A stretch of 9,674 bases of DNA, taken from contig JAKAMX010000030.1 of NCBI GenBank assembly GCA_021812665.1, positions 1 to 9,674 on the forward strand. Reading direction: 5' to 3'. Positions within the stretch are counted from its first letter, which is position 1; every line of letters starts with the position of its first letter. The notes below the pieces were generated by a model. It saw only the letters and a program-made list of their open reading frames with translations. It did no database searches and was not told where the DNA came from. The translations under genes and the position numbers were made by a program. Source of the stretch: a bacterium (GTDB taxonomy: Bacteria > Patescibacteriota > Minisyncoccia > Phycocordibacterales > UBA1550). This document shows, piece after piece, positions 1-6,096 of this stretch.

Positions 1-876
1 ACCTTTGATCTGGTCTTTGGTCTCCTGATTAAAATATGATGAATACTGACTATATACCTTGGTTACTCGAATTGCCAACGGTGAGTCTACAAAGATCGGG
101 GTCTCTGGGATCTGGTGATTCTCAACCATATCGTTAAGCTCAAGCAAGAGATCTTGGGTACGCTCTACAGAGAACGCTGGCACCATGAGTACTCCATTGT
201 TTTTAATAGTTTCCTCGATTACCTCCCTCAGCTGATTGGTGCGCTCACCCACCGCCTCATGTATACGGTCTCCGTATGTTGCCTCGGTCACAAAATAATC
301 GACGTCGGAAAGCTGCACGGTGTCAGGCAAAAGTGGCGAAGGTGAATTACCCAAATCGCCAGAGAACACAAGCTTCTTGCCGTTGCGCGTGAACTCAACC
401 ATCGAAGACCCAAGGATGTGCCCCGCATCGAGGAATCGTGCCGTGAGCCCACTCGGAAGCTCTATCACTTTTTCATATGGAACGGTCTCCCAGTGTTCCA
501 TTGCTCGATGCACCGAATCCTCATGAAACAATGGTTGATGCCCATGCTCTTTTGCTTCCTCAGTAATAATTCGCAAAGTATCTTCGAGAATAAGTTTTGC
601 GATTTCACGCGTGGGTGGCGTGGAGTAAATTTTCCCCCTGAAGCCTTCATTAAAAAGTTTTGGTATGCGTCCGACGTGATCAAGATGGGCATGAGTTACA
701 AAAAGTGAATCAACGTGCGCAGGGTTATACGGAAAAGGGTTTGTATTTTTTACGTCGCAAACTTTTACTCCCTGAAAAAATCCGCAATCGATCAGCGCTG
801 ATACACCATCACACTCCAAAAGATGGTTTGAGCCAGTTACTTCATTTGCTGCGCCGTAAAATTTAATTTTTGTCAT
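1..876 (-). CDS. Beta-CASP metallo-beta-lactamase RNase (COG1236-like), C-terminus beyond window
   Basis: The reading frame is open from the ATG at 876-874 to the window edge, giving 292 residues and no stop, so the gene is 3'-truncated here. The metallo-beta-lactamase zinc signature THAHLDHVG is at residues 61-69 (His62, His64, Asp66, His67). Further ligands are His153 in AGHILGSS and Asp174 in FSGDLG. Beta-CASP features follow: EATYGDR at 198-204, PAFSVERTQDLL at 233-244 and FVDSPLA at 262-268. This is the layout of CPSF73/YSH1-like RNA endo/exonucleases. Family members usually run to about 450-470 residues, so roughly the last third is missing. The likely role is cytoplasmic RNA processing or decay; the exact substrate cannot be read from sequence. 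The start lies 8 nt after the stop of the upstream membrane-protein gene, so the two are probably co-transcribed. No Shine-Dalgarno sequence is visible. Confidence 0.9.
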   Translation of the reverse strand, partial: MTKIKFYGAANEVTGSNHLLECDGVSALIDCGFFQGVKVCDVKNTNPFPYNPAHVDSLFVTHAHLDHVGRIPKLFNEGFRGKIYSTPPTREIAKLILEDTLRIITEEAKEHGHQPLFHEDSVHRAMEHWETVPYEKVIELPSGLTARFLDAGHILGSSMVEFTRNGKKLVFSGDLGNSPSPLLPDTVQLSDVDYFVTEATYGDRIHEAVGERTNQLREVIEETIKNNGVLMVPAFSVERTQDLLLELNDMVENHQIPETPIFVDSPLAIRVTKVYSQYSSYFNQETKDQIKG

Positions 877-884
877 AGTTGATT

Positions 885-1277
885 TTATTTCTTAACTCGA
901 GCCCACCCCCATACAGCCGCCGCCACTCCTCCAAGGATATCAAACAGGAGGTCGCTGATTGTACCGCCAAGGCGACTAACATGCCCTGCCGTTTCTAGGC
1001 CAAGCCCCGCCTGCATAAGCTCCCACAGTGCCCCAATACCAAATGCCGCCGCGACACAAACCAATAGCACTCTTGAAAAACGAGGCGGTATGACCCCTTT
1101 CCGCTCATATACCCACCAAAGAGCAGATGCAGCGAGCCACACTCCCCCTAAAAAATGCATCGGTCGATCGAACCATCGCATCGTCCAATACCAATAGTAC
1201 ATTTCAGCAAGCACGTTGATCACCGCGATACCAAGGATGAGCGCAACGAGAGAAATTGGATACCGGCGTTGTTGCAT
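885..1277 (-). CDS. Small integral membrane protein, VanZ/DUF2238-like
   Basis: This encodes 130 residues that are mostly hydrophobic. About four membrane segments can be drawn: roughly residues 7-27, 40-57, 68-87 and 105-126. Polar patches between them contain FDRPMHFLGG (36-45), ALWELMQ (83-89) and GGTISDLLFDILGG (104-117). An Asp-x-x-x-His motif after the first segment, a Glu in the third and a TxSDLLFD motif before the last helix are typical of VanZ-like and DUF2238/YjdF-like membrane proteins. Their function is poorly understood, and VanZ itself is linked to teicoplanin resistance. The gene is complete, with an ATG start and TAA stop, and lies 8 nt upstream of the beta-CASP RNase gene. 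An extended -10 motif 15 nt before the ATG suggests its own promoter. The membrane location is confident and the family label moderate. No function should be assumed. Confidence 0.75.
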   Translation of the reverse strand: MQQRRYPISLVALILGIAVINVLAEMYYWYWTMRWFDRPMHFLGGVWLAASALWWVYERKGVIPPRFSRVLLVCVAAAFGIGALWELMQAGLGLETAGHVSRLGGTISDLLFDILGGVAAAVWGWARVKK

Positions 1278-1281
1278 ATGA

Positions 1282-1292
1282 TTAGTACTGAC
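1282..1292. repeat. 11-bp direct repeat, copy 1
   Basis: TTAGTACTGAC occurs here and again, identically, at 1512-1522. The two copies bracket element A and the terminator. This copy lies between the -10 box and the ATG of the VanZ-like gene. Confidence 0.6.
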
Positions 1293-1301
1293 AGTATATC
1301 A
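1293..1301 (-). promoter_or_regulatory. Extended -10 promoter for the VanZ-like gene
   Basis: On the minus strand the bases read TGATATACT, an extended -10 motif (TG, one base, then TATACT). It sits 15 nt before the ATG at 1277. No convincing -35 box is seen at 17 nt, which is usual for extended -10 promoters. Transcription would start near 1286, leaving a leader of about 9 nt. It lies just beyond element A and the terminator, so it fits an independent transcript. Confidence 0.5.
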
Positions 1302-1327
1302 TCGTCACTCTGGCTCTCCCAAATTTT

Positions 1328-1462
1328 ACCCCGACGCCAATGGTGGCATTGTGCTTATCGAGCAATAGCTAAATACATTACCTATATCTGCATCCGAGGC
1401 TAGATATGCCGGGAAAACTGTCATGAAACACAGCGAGATAATGCCACCATTGGCGTAGGGGT
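1328..1462. repeat. Inverted-repeat element A
   Basis: The arms at 1328-1350 and 1440-1462 are reverse complements at 22 of 23 positions. They enclose an 89-nt interior that is not otherwise repeated. Each arm begins ACCCC(G/T)ACGCC and contains a small palindrome, GCCAatggTGGC. The arms belong to the same family as elements B and C. No transposase or recombinase gene is nearby, and no clear target-site duplication borders the arms. It could form a long-loop hairpin in either RNA strand or in single-stranded DNA. Confidence 0.85.
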
Positions 1463-1465
1463 TTT

Positions 1466-1499
1466 AAAAAACCCCCAAGCAGAGGCATGGGGGTTTTTT
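1466..1499. terminator. Bidirectional intrinsic terminator
   Basis: AAAAAACCCCC (1466-1476) and GGGGGTTTTTT (1489-1499) form a perfect 11-bp stem around a 12-nt loop. A run of six T follows the G/C part on both strands, so it could stop transcription from either side. On the minus strand it would end transcripts coming from ndk and element B. It starts 3 nt outside the right arm of element A. Confidence 0.85.
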
Positions 1500-1511
1500 C
1501 TGGGGTTACTT

Positions 1512-1522
1512 TTAGTACTGAC
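1512..1522. repeat. 11-bp direct repeat, copy 2
   Basis: This is identical to 1282-1292 (TTAGTACTGAC). On the minus strand it follows TATTCTAGG, while copy 1 follows TATACT, so both copies may be related promoter regions. Transcription from here on the minus strand would reach the terminator at 1466-1499 after about 50 nt. Confidence 0.55.
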
Positions 1523-1538
1523 CCTAGAATAATCTAGG
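1523..1538. other. Small stem-loop
   Basis: CCTAGA and TCTAGG form a 6-bp perfect stem around the loop ATAA. It directly borders copy 2 of the 11-bp direct repeat. There is no T-tract, so it is not a terminator. Function unknown. Confidence 0.4.
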
Positions 1539-1746
1539 TGGGTGCCCGCAATCACGCGCCAAAGCATGTGAAAATGTAGGGCTCCCTTGTCATTTAAATA
1601 GGAGACAATACCTCAAATAACCCTGCACAAATTATACGCACACTAAAATCTTTTTTCAATGACAATTTTCACTACAACCCAACTCAAAAATTATGGCTAG
1701 CGGCGGTTTTAAAAAACCCAAAATTAACTTGGACAAATATTCGCTT

Positions 1747-1887
1747 ACCCCCACGCCAAAGCGGGCATCTTACTTTTTGCTGCACGCCGAAATCATATTT
1801 GTGAACCGTTTCTCCAACGAGCACCAAGGAATTTAAAATCCCATCCACAAAAGTACCCTGCGGTAATGCCCACATTGGCGTAGGGGA
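1747..1887. repeat. Inverted-repeat element B
   Basis: The arms at 1747-1768 and 1866-1887 match as reverse complements at 18 of 22 positions and enclose 97 nt. In a minus-strand RNA two of the four mismatches become G-U pairs. The left arm starts ACCCCCACGCC; the right arm, read on the minus strand, starts TCCCCTACGCC. Both end in GGGCAT. The right arm begins at the base next to the ndk stop codon (1888-1890), so it could serve as the 3' end structure of the ndk mRNA. It belongs to the same family as elements A and C. Confidence 0.8.
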
Positions 1888-2364
1888 TTAAAAAACGTGC
1901 TCTGCGTAAGTGTACGCAAAATTTGTTTTTTCATAATCGAAAATTTCGTCCTTGTTGAAGAATCGTGCAACCTCGATTTGTCCGTTCTCAACAGAATCTG
2001 AAGCATGGACAACATTTGACTGTCCAGAAATTGAAAGATCTCCACGAATACTTCCGGCATCTGCCTCGTATCCTTTTGTGGGGCCAACGAGAAGACGTGT
2101 TGCTGAAACGGCGTTGATTCCTGAAAGCGCAATCACCACCACCGGTGAAGCTTTCATGAAACTCTTGATGCCTGCAAAAAAAGGCTTGTCCGCAATGTGC
2201 GCGTAGTGCGCCTCGAGGAGTGCATCCTCAAGTTGGATCATTTTCATACCAACGAGCTTGAGGCCTTTTCGTTCAAAACGACCAACAATTTCGCCCAAAA
2301 GACCGCGCTGGATAGCATCTGGTTTGATAATGATAAGTGTTTTTTCTTCTTTTGGGTGGGCCAT
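1888..2364 (-). CDS. ndk: Nucleoside diphosphate kinase
   Basis: This 158-residue enzyme moves the gamma-phosphate of ATP onto nucleoside diphosphates through a phosphohistidine, balancing NTP and dNTP pools in the cytoplasm. The catalytic histidine is His120 in NVVHASDS (117-124). Other family marks are TLIIIKPDAIQRG (9-21, with Lys14), Tyr54, the ATRLLVGPT segment (88-96, Arg90 and Thr96), and SIRGDLS (105-111, Arg107). Common bacterial forms have about 140-150 residues; the extra length here is a short N-terminal lead and a C-terminal tail ending YTYAEHVF. The ATG start has no Shine-Dalgarno sequence. The stop codon abuts element B. A possible promoter lies in the 61 nt upstream, so it may be transcribed separately from the ATPase pair. 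The identification is secure. Confidence 0.97.
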   Translation of the reverse strand: MAHPKEEKTLIIIKPDAIQRGLLGEIVGRFERKGLKLVGMKMIQLEDALLEAHYAHIADKPFFAGIKSFMKASPVVVIALSGINAVSATRLLVGPTKGYEADAGSIRGDLSISGQSNVVHASDSVENGQIEVARFFNKDEIFDYEKTNFAYTYAEHVF

Positions 2365-2395
2365 GGTTAATGTAGATTAATTACTAATACGCCCC

Positions 2396-2424
2396 ATACT
2401 AGCATGAGACACGGAGGAGAACAA
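2396..2424 (-). promoter_or_regulatory. Possible ndk promoter
   Basis: On the minus strand TTGTTC (2424-2419) is followed after 17 nt by TAGTAT (2401-2396). Each half matches the sigma-70 consensus only partly. A start near 2389 would give a leader of about 25 nt. An alternative -10, TACATT, lies only 4 nt before the ATG. This is a weak call. Confidence 0.3.
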
Positions 2425-2425
2425 T

Positions 2426-3109
2426 TTACCGCACACGAGTAAAATGTTGTAGTTTTTTCCAGTATTCACCGAGGACCCTGTTTCTCCTTCTTACCTGTGA
2501 GGTAACCACGCTGGGTGTAAGTGCTGGGAATTTTCCAAAGTAATATTTCCATGTTTTTTGAGAGGATGGATTGGTCAGCAAGAACTGTGCATGCTTCCAG
2601 TGTATCGACTGCAAACAAACAAGAATTGTTGGATTACTTTTTAACGAATAGGTATCTAAAATGTGTTTAATGTTTCTAGCCATGTATGTATCCCTCAAAT
2701 AAAGGTACACCCAAAACAACCAATCCTTTCGGACAGACGGATATCCAGTCGCTTCGACTGCTACATATTCCCTGCGCATTTTGATGGGAGCATCTACATT
2801 ATAAATTTGGACGTTCACGCCTTGTTTCCACAGCCTTTGTATATTTTCCCACACGGCGATGTCCGATGCTGCATAAGGAAATTTTTTTGCTGCGTGTTTT
2901 TTACCTTTTATTATTGCTTCAACTTTTTCGATGGGTTTATGCGCGCATGAGTAGCGATTGAAAATTGTCCCTGGTTTCCCATTGTGACTTTGCGGTAATT
3001 CAAAAATAATAATGTCGGGCTTATGCTTGAGCACTGCGTCAGCTTGCCGCAGGTCAATCTTGTCACCCTCCACGCAATCACGCTGCACATAGCGAGGTTT
3101 TAAGTGCAT
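2426..3109 (-). CDS. Uncharacterised protein with erythromycin esterase/ChaN/TraB-like motifs
   Basis: The 227 residues show no signal peptide and no membrane helix. Two stretches stand out. KPDIIIFELPQ (30-40) looks like the strand carrying a conserved glutamate in the TraB/ChaN/erythromycin-esterase fold. RDTYMARNIKHIL (139-151) followed by ILVCLQSIHWKHA (162-174) fits the RDxxMAxN...H pattern of that group. The usual N-terminal G-E-x-H strand is not visible. An in-frame stop (the TAA of the upstream gene) two codons before the ATG rules out a longer protein, so the domain is short or divergent. It starts 6 nt after the ATPase stop and is surely in the same transcript, which hints at a shared process that cannot be named. 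The C-terminus (186-227) is rich in Lys, Arg and aromatic residues. The gene is certain; the fold assignment is tentative. Confidence 0.6.
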   Translation of the reverse strand: MHLKPRYVQRDCVEGDKIDLRQADAVLKHKPDIIIFELPQSHNGKPGTIFNRYSCAHKPIEKVEAIIKGKKHAAKKFPYAASDIAVWENIQRLWKQGVNVQIYNVDAPIKMRREYVAVEATGYPSVRKDWLFWVYLYLRDTYMARNIKHILDTYSLKSNPTILVCLQSIHWKHAQFLLTNPSSQKTWKYYFGKFPALTPSVVTSQVRRRNRVLGEYWKKLQHFTRVR

Positions 3110-3115
3110 ATTCTG

Positions 3116-5878
3116 TTATTCCGCCCTACGATAACGGTCCATTATTTCTGACTCTACTTCGTCTCGTGGGACACCGTATTTAAGATATGAATACTCCTTG
3201 AGCTTCTCGGCAAAAGCAGGATCCCCTTTTTCGGAGGTAATGGTTGTAATATTAAACGGCTTGGTCGGCTGTCCATCTACTAAAAGATTTATATATGCAT
3301 TACGATTGTCGAGTTTTGCGATATCCTGCGCCGTAAATGTTGGTGCGAATTTACTTTCAAGAAATTCGGCATCTTCAGGTCCCACACGGAATACAGCAAG
3401 TGAACCGACGTTTCCGAAAACTGCCTTTTTAATATCTTCCGAAAGTTGTGCAATATATTGATGCGCAATGTTTAAACTCAAGCGATATTTTCGCGCCTCA
3501 GAAAGAATCGTAGCGATTGATGGTGTGGTAACATTTTGGAATTCATCAATGTAGAGATAAAAATCATTCGGCTTTTGTACAGAGCCAAACATATCCACGC
3601 GCGAAAGTGCTGCCATAGAAAGTTTGCCAACAAGCACGAGACCGATAAGGTTTGCATTGATGTCACCCAATCTTCCTTTCGACAAATTGACGAGAAGGAT
3701 TTTTTTCTCATCCATGATCTTTCTAAAGTTCAACACAGACTTCTGCTGCAAAACGATTGGTCGTGTAATATCGTTGGAAATAAAGTTGTCGAACTTGCTT
3801 GAAATGTACGGCACAAAGTTTGCGAGCCCTTGATCGCCGGTAGTTTTTTCTGCGCTTTCCCAGAACTGTGCGATGATAGGGTTCTTACACTTGGACAATT
3901 TCATATCGCGAAATGCTTTGTCTGAAAGAACTCGTGTAATCTCGAGCAGTGTACTCCCCGACTCAGGATCCTCCATCACGAGCCCCGCAGCATTACGGAA
4001 GTATTGTTCAAACATCGCCCCTCCTCCAACTTTCATATCGAAAAGCTGGTTGAAAATGTTCATCATTTCGTTTACCACGAACGTTTTCTGCTCTGGATAA
4101 CGTTCATCATATTCGAGCATGTTGAGCCCCATTGGTCGCGCCGTGTACGCAGGATCAAAATAAATCACATCATCAGCACGCTCGGGAGGAACGAGAGCGA
4201 GGATATCTTGGACATCAGAACCATGTGGATCGATAAAGCAGACACCATCACCGTTCCTCATGTCTTGAACAATCATATTTTTCAGAATGCCCGTCTTGCC
4301 GGTACCTGTTTGGCCGATCACATAAAAATGCCGTACACGATCTTCGCGACCAATACGTACGAGCGTTTCCTGACCGTGATAAATATTTTTGCCCAAAACA
4401 ACGCCATCCGCCGCAAGCGATTGTGGTGCTGGAGCGACGCCTGCCTTTGCCTCCTTGAGCGCTGAAGCCGTTACCGTAGTAACAGGGAAATGGAACATCG
4501 TCGTGAGCTCCTTGAGGTTGAGTGGGAAACTCTGGTTTTCATCAAATATACGGAACGAATACTGGTATGCAGCTTTGATAATGTCCCCGCCCTTCAACCG
4601 GCTCCATTTGATGCCATTTGACTGCTGTTTTGCAAATTGATTAAACGCGGCTTCAACCTCGGTCAAAATAGCTTTTGCGCGTTCTTCACTTTCCGCTGAT
4701 GCGACAATGCGAATATTGGTATCAACGATGGGTGATGAAATTTTTTGCGTGATACCCTCGACAGCAACTGGATCGATGTCTGCTTCATTTTTCTTCTGTA
4801 TTCCAAAGAAAAGTTCTTTTGTTTGACTTACAAATTCGTTTGCAAACTTTACCACTGCGCCTTCAAGCGCTTTTTTAACCGGAGTACCTTTTTTAATTTG
4901 ATCGAGAATGCCTTTATAGCGATCATTGTAAAGTTTGCCTGATGGTCGTACGACAAGCTGGATAGCAGCTCCCTCCCCGACATGTTTTATCTTATTAAAA
5001 GAGCCGAGAACAACATTCATTGGATCCTGCGGAAATGCTTCAGATGTTTTAATTGGAAAGACAAAACTATTTGACGGTTGCCCTACAGAAACCAATGTTG
5101 TTCCATGCTCGTTGAACGGATTGTAGTCTTCTTGATGTTCGCGCAGCATCGCATCTGGATATACCGAAAGTGTTAGCTTCTCAAACAAATCAGCACTTTC
5201 AACTGGCACCGCAGCATAAAAAATAATCTGACTAGAAAAGTTTGGCTGCGCGAGCTCGAGCGCAAAATAATTTTTTACATCTTTCCAAGAAGGGGTGGCA
5301 TTTTCAATCGAAAGCATCCCTGCATACAAGTGCTCCATTCCAGCCACAAGGTCTGTAAAACTTCTTGTTACTCCTTTTGCGTCGATTGGTGGAAGGGTTA
5401 CTTCATACAAACGCATACGAAGCGCGCGGAAGAGTATGCGCTCTTTTGAGATCTGCCCAACAAACGCGTCATCTGCCAAAAATTGTACCAGGAAGCGGTG
5501 AAAATCATCTTCAATATGTGGATTGTTGAGTTTTTCAAGAAGAATGAGAGCATTTTTAATGCCGTGCTCGGCCACGACTCGAGCAAGGTGATCCATCGTC
5601 TCGGTGTGGTCCTTGTCCATATTAAAAATGCGCTCCTCGACCTGATGCGCCTGCAATTGATATCCTGACGCAAGAATTTTTTCCGCAGGCGCTGCACGAT
5701 ATTCTGCAACCTTCTCCATCGCAATCGCTGGGCGCTCAGGTGTCTGTCCGTTTGCAAATACTTCCTTTTCTTTTTCAGCGATCTGCGCACGAAGATATGC
5801 TATTTCTTCGTGAGGCGATGAGAATTTCCCTCCCTGTGGTGTGGCAATTCCTTCCTTCTTGAATCCAAATAGTGACAT
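3116..5878 (-). CDS. TraG/VirD4-like type IV secretion ATPase (DUF87/HerA-type core)
   Basis: This 920-residue protein has an ASCE/HerA-FtsK-type ATPase core in its C-terminal half. Walker A is GQTGTGKT (522-529), preceded by RHFYVI. Next comes GVCFIDPHGSDV (545-556), typical of DUF87/TraG-type proteins. Walker B is FYLYIDEFQNV (773-783, Asp778 and Glu779). A SLNIAHQYIAQL segment (801-812) corresponds to the sensor region of VirD4/TraD-type coupling proteins. Residues 1-80 are polar and charged with coiled-coil character (23-42). Residues 90-480 form a region I cannot assign. No transmembrane helix is visible at the N-terminus, unlike classical VirD4 or TraD. A role as motor for DNA or protein transfer or a type IV pilus-like system is inferred; no other secretion genes are in the window. 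A -10 box 6 nt before the ATG suggests a leaderless mRNA. The next gene follows after 6 nt. Confidence 0.88.
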   Translation of the reverse strand: MSLFGFKKEGIATPQGGKFSSPHEEIAYLRAQIAEKEKEVFANGQTPERPAIAMEKVAEYRAAPAEKILASGYQLQAHQVEERIFNMDKDHTETMDHLARVVAEHGIKNALILLEKLNNPHIEDDFHRFLVQFLADDAFVGQISKERILFRALRMRLYEVTLPPIDAKGVTRSFTDLVAGMEHLYAGMLSIENATPSWKDVKNYFALELAQPNFSSQIIFYAAVPVESADLFEKLTLSVYPDAMLREHQEDYNPFNEHGTTLVSVGQPSNSFVFPIKTSEAFPQDPMNVVLGSFNKIKHVGEGAAIQLVVRPSGKLYNDRYKGILDQIKKGTPVKKALEGAVVKFANEFVSQTKELFFGIQKKNEADIDPVAVEGITQKISSPIVDTNIRIVASAESEERAKAILTEVEAAFNQFAKQQSNGIKWSRLKGGDIIKAAYQYSFRIFDENQSFPLNLKELTTMFHFPVTTVTASALKEAKAGVAPAPQSLAADGVVLGKNIYHGQETLVRIGREDRVRHFYVIGQTGTGKTGILKNMIVQDMRNGDGVCFIDPHGSDVQDILALVPPERADDVIYFDPAYTARPMGLNMLEYDERYPEQKTFVVNEMMNIFNQLFDMKVGGGAMFEQYFRNAAGLVMEDPESGSTLLEITRVLSDKAFRDMKLSKCKNPIIAQFWESAEKTTGDQGLANFVPYISSKFDNFISNDITRPIVLQQKSVLNFRKIMDEKKILLVNLSKGRLGDINANLIGLVLVGKLSMAALSRVDMFGSVQKPNDFYLYIDEFQNVTTPSIATILSEARKYRLSLNIAHQYIAQLSEDIKKAVFGNVGSLAVFRVGPEDAEFLESKFAPTFTAQDIAKLDNRNAYINLLVDGQPTKPFNITTITSEKGDPAFAEKLKEYSYLKYGVPRDEVESEIMDRYRRAE

Positions 5879-5884
5879 GAGAAA

Positions 5885-5890
5885 AGTATA
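5885..5890 (-). promoter_or_regulatory. -10 box giving a probable leaderless ATPase transcript
   Basis: TATACT on the minus strand is followed by 6 nt (TTTCTC) and then the ATG at 5878. Transcription would be expected to start at the A of ATG. The first two bases of the box are the outermost bases of element C. No clear -35 box is seen 17 nt upstream, where the element C arm lies. No Shine-Dalgarno sequence is present. Confidence 0.45.
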
Positions 5891-6024
5891 CCCCTACACC
5901 CACTTTTTGCATAATTTTTTTGTTGCTGTTAATGCCCAAAGTGCTTCACCAAACTTTGAACAAATCCTTGACGTCAGATATATCTAAAATATTATGCAAC
6001 AATGCAAAAGTAGGTGTGGGGGTA
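5889..6024. repeat. Inverted-repeat element C
   Basis: The arms at 5889-5912 and 6002-6024 are reverse complements apart from two substitutions and one extra T, and enclose 89 nt, the same interior length as element A. The outer part, TACCCC(T/C)ACACC, matches elements A and B. The inner part (ACTTTTTGCAT) differs from theirs but still matches its partner arm. A second pairing of GCATAATTTTT (5909-5919) with a site near 5986-5998 could extend the stem after a bulge. The element fills most of the gap between a terminator and the ATPase gene and carries the ATPase -10 box at its edge. Confidence 0.82.
5968..5995 (+). promoter_or_regulatory. Possible plus-strand promoter inside element C
   Basis: TTGACG (5968-5973), a 16-nt spacer and TATTAT (5990-5995) match the sigma-70 consensus at 5 of 6 positions each. 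Two palindromes, TGACGTCA (5969-5976) and AGATATATCT (5976-5985), overlap it and could bind a regulator. Transcription would run toward 6024 and then antisense to the gene at 6097-6735. No plus-strand gene follows, so this may be chance. Confidence 0.3.
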
Positions 6025-6049
6025 AATCATATTGCCTGCCAACCAATAG

Positions 6050-6091
6050 AAAAAGCCCACAATTCCTCTGCTTCAGAGGAATTGTGGGCTT
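6050..6091 (-). terminator. Intrinsic terminator of the 6097-6735 gene
   Basis: Bases 6053-6070 and 6074-6091 form a perfect 18-bp stem with a 3-nt loop. On the minus strand the stem runs into five T (6054-6050). It begins 5 nt after the TAG stop. The plus strand lacks a T-tract after the stem, so it works in one direction. It insulates the ATPase unit from upstream transcription. Confidence 0.92.
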
Positions 6092-6096
6092 AGGTG

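Larger units (their letters stand above)
1278..1887. other. 610-nt intergenic region without a convincing gene
   Basis: No frame on either strand has a recognisable protein. The stretch holds, from low to high coordinates: a promoter for the VanZ-like gene, inverted-repeat element A (1328-1462), a bidirectional terminator (1466-1499), the second copy of an 11-bp direct repeat (1512-1522), a 6-bp stem-loop (1523-1538), an A+T-rich stretch with a possible decayed repeat (about 1551-1719), and inverted-repeat element B (1747-1887), which abuts the ndk stop codon. No tRNA or CRISPR pattern was seen. Confidence 0.7.

Noticed and set aside
1500..1740. tRNA gene or CRISPR array in the gene-free stretch
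   Set aside because: No T-arm GTTCGAATC-like sequence or cloverleaf spacing was found, and there are no regularly spaced direct repeats.
1684..1875. 63-codon minus-strand open frame between element B's right arm and position 1684
   Set aside because: Its start lies in the repeat arm and it runs through both arms of element B. It has no Shine-Dalgarno and no recognisable protein pattern, and a structural element explains the sequence better.
2389..2405. Single repeat-arm-like sequence ACGCC...GCAT upstream of ndk
   Set aside because: The outer ACCCC part is missing and there is no partner arm at the expected distance.
5398..5790. 130-codon open frame within the ATPase gene in another frame
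   Set aside because: It is very basic and Ser/Arg/Leu-rich without domain signs. The ATPase frame over the same bases is clearly the coding one.
1328..6024. Elements A-C as integron attC sites
   Set aside because: No GTTRRRY / RYYYAAC core boxes at the arm ends, no integrase, and the genes between elements are not single-gene cassettes. Only the general principle of paired conserved ends is shared.
1321..6030. Target-site duplications next to the element arms
   Set aside because: Flanks share at most two or three T bases at A and B and nothing convincing at C, so transposon insertion is not demonstrated.
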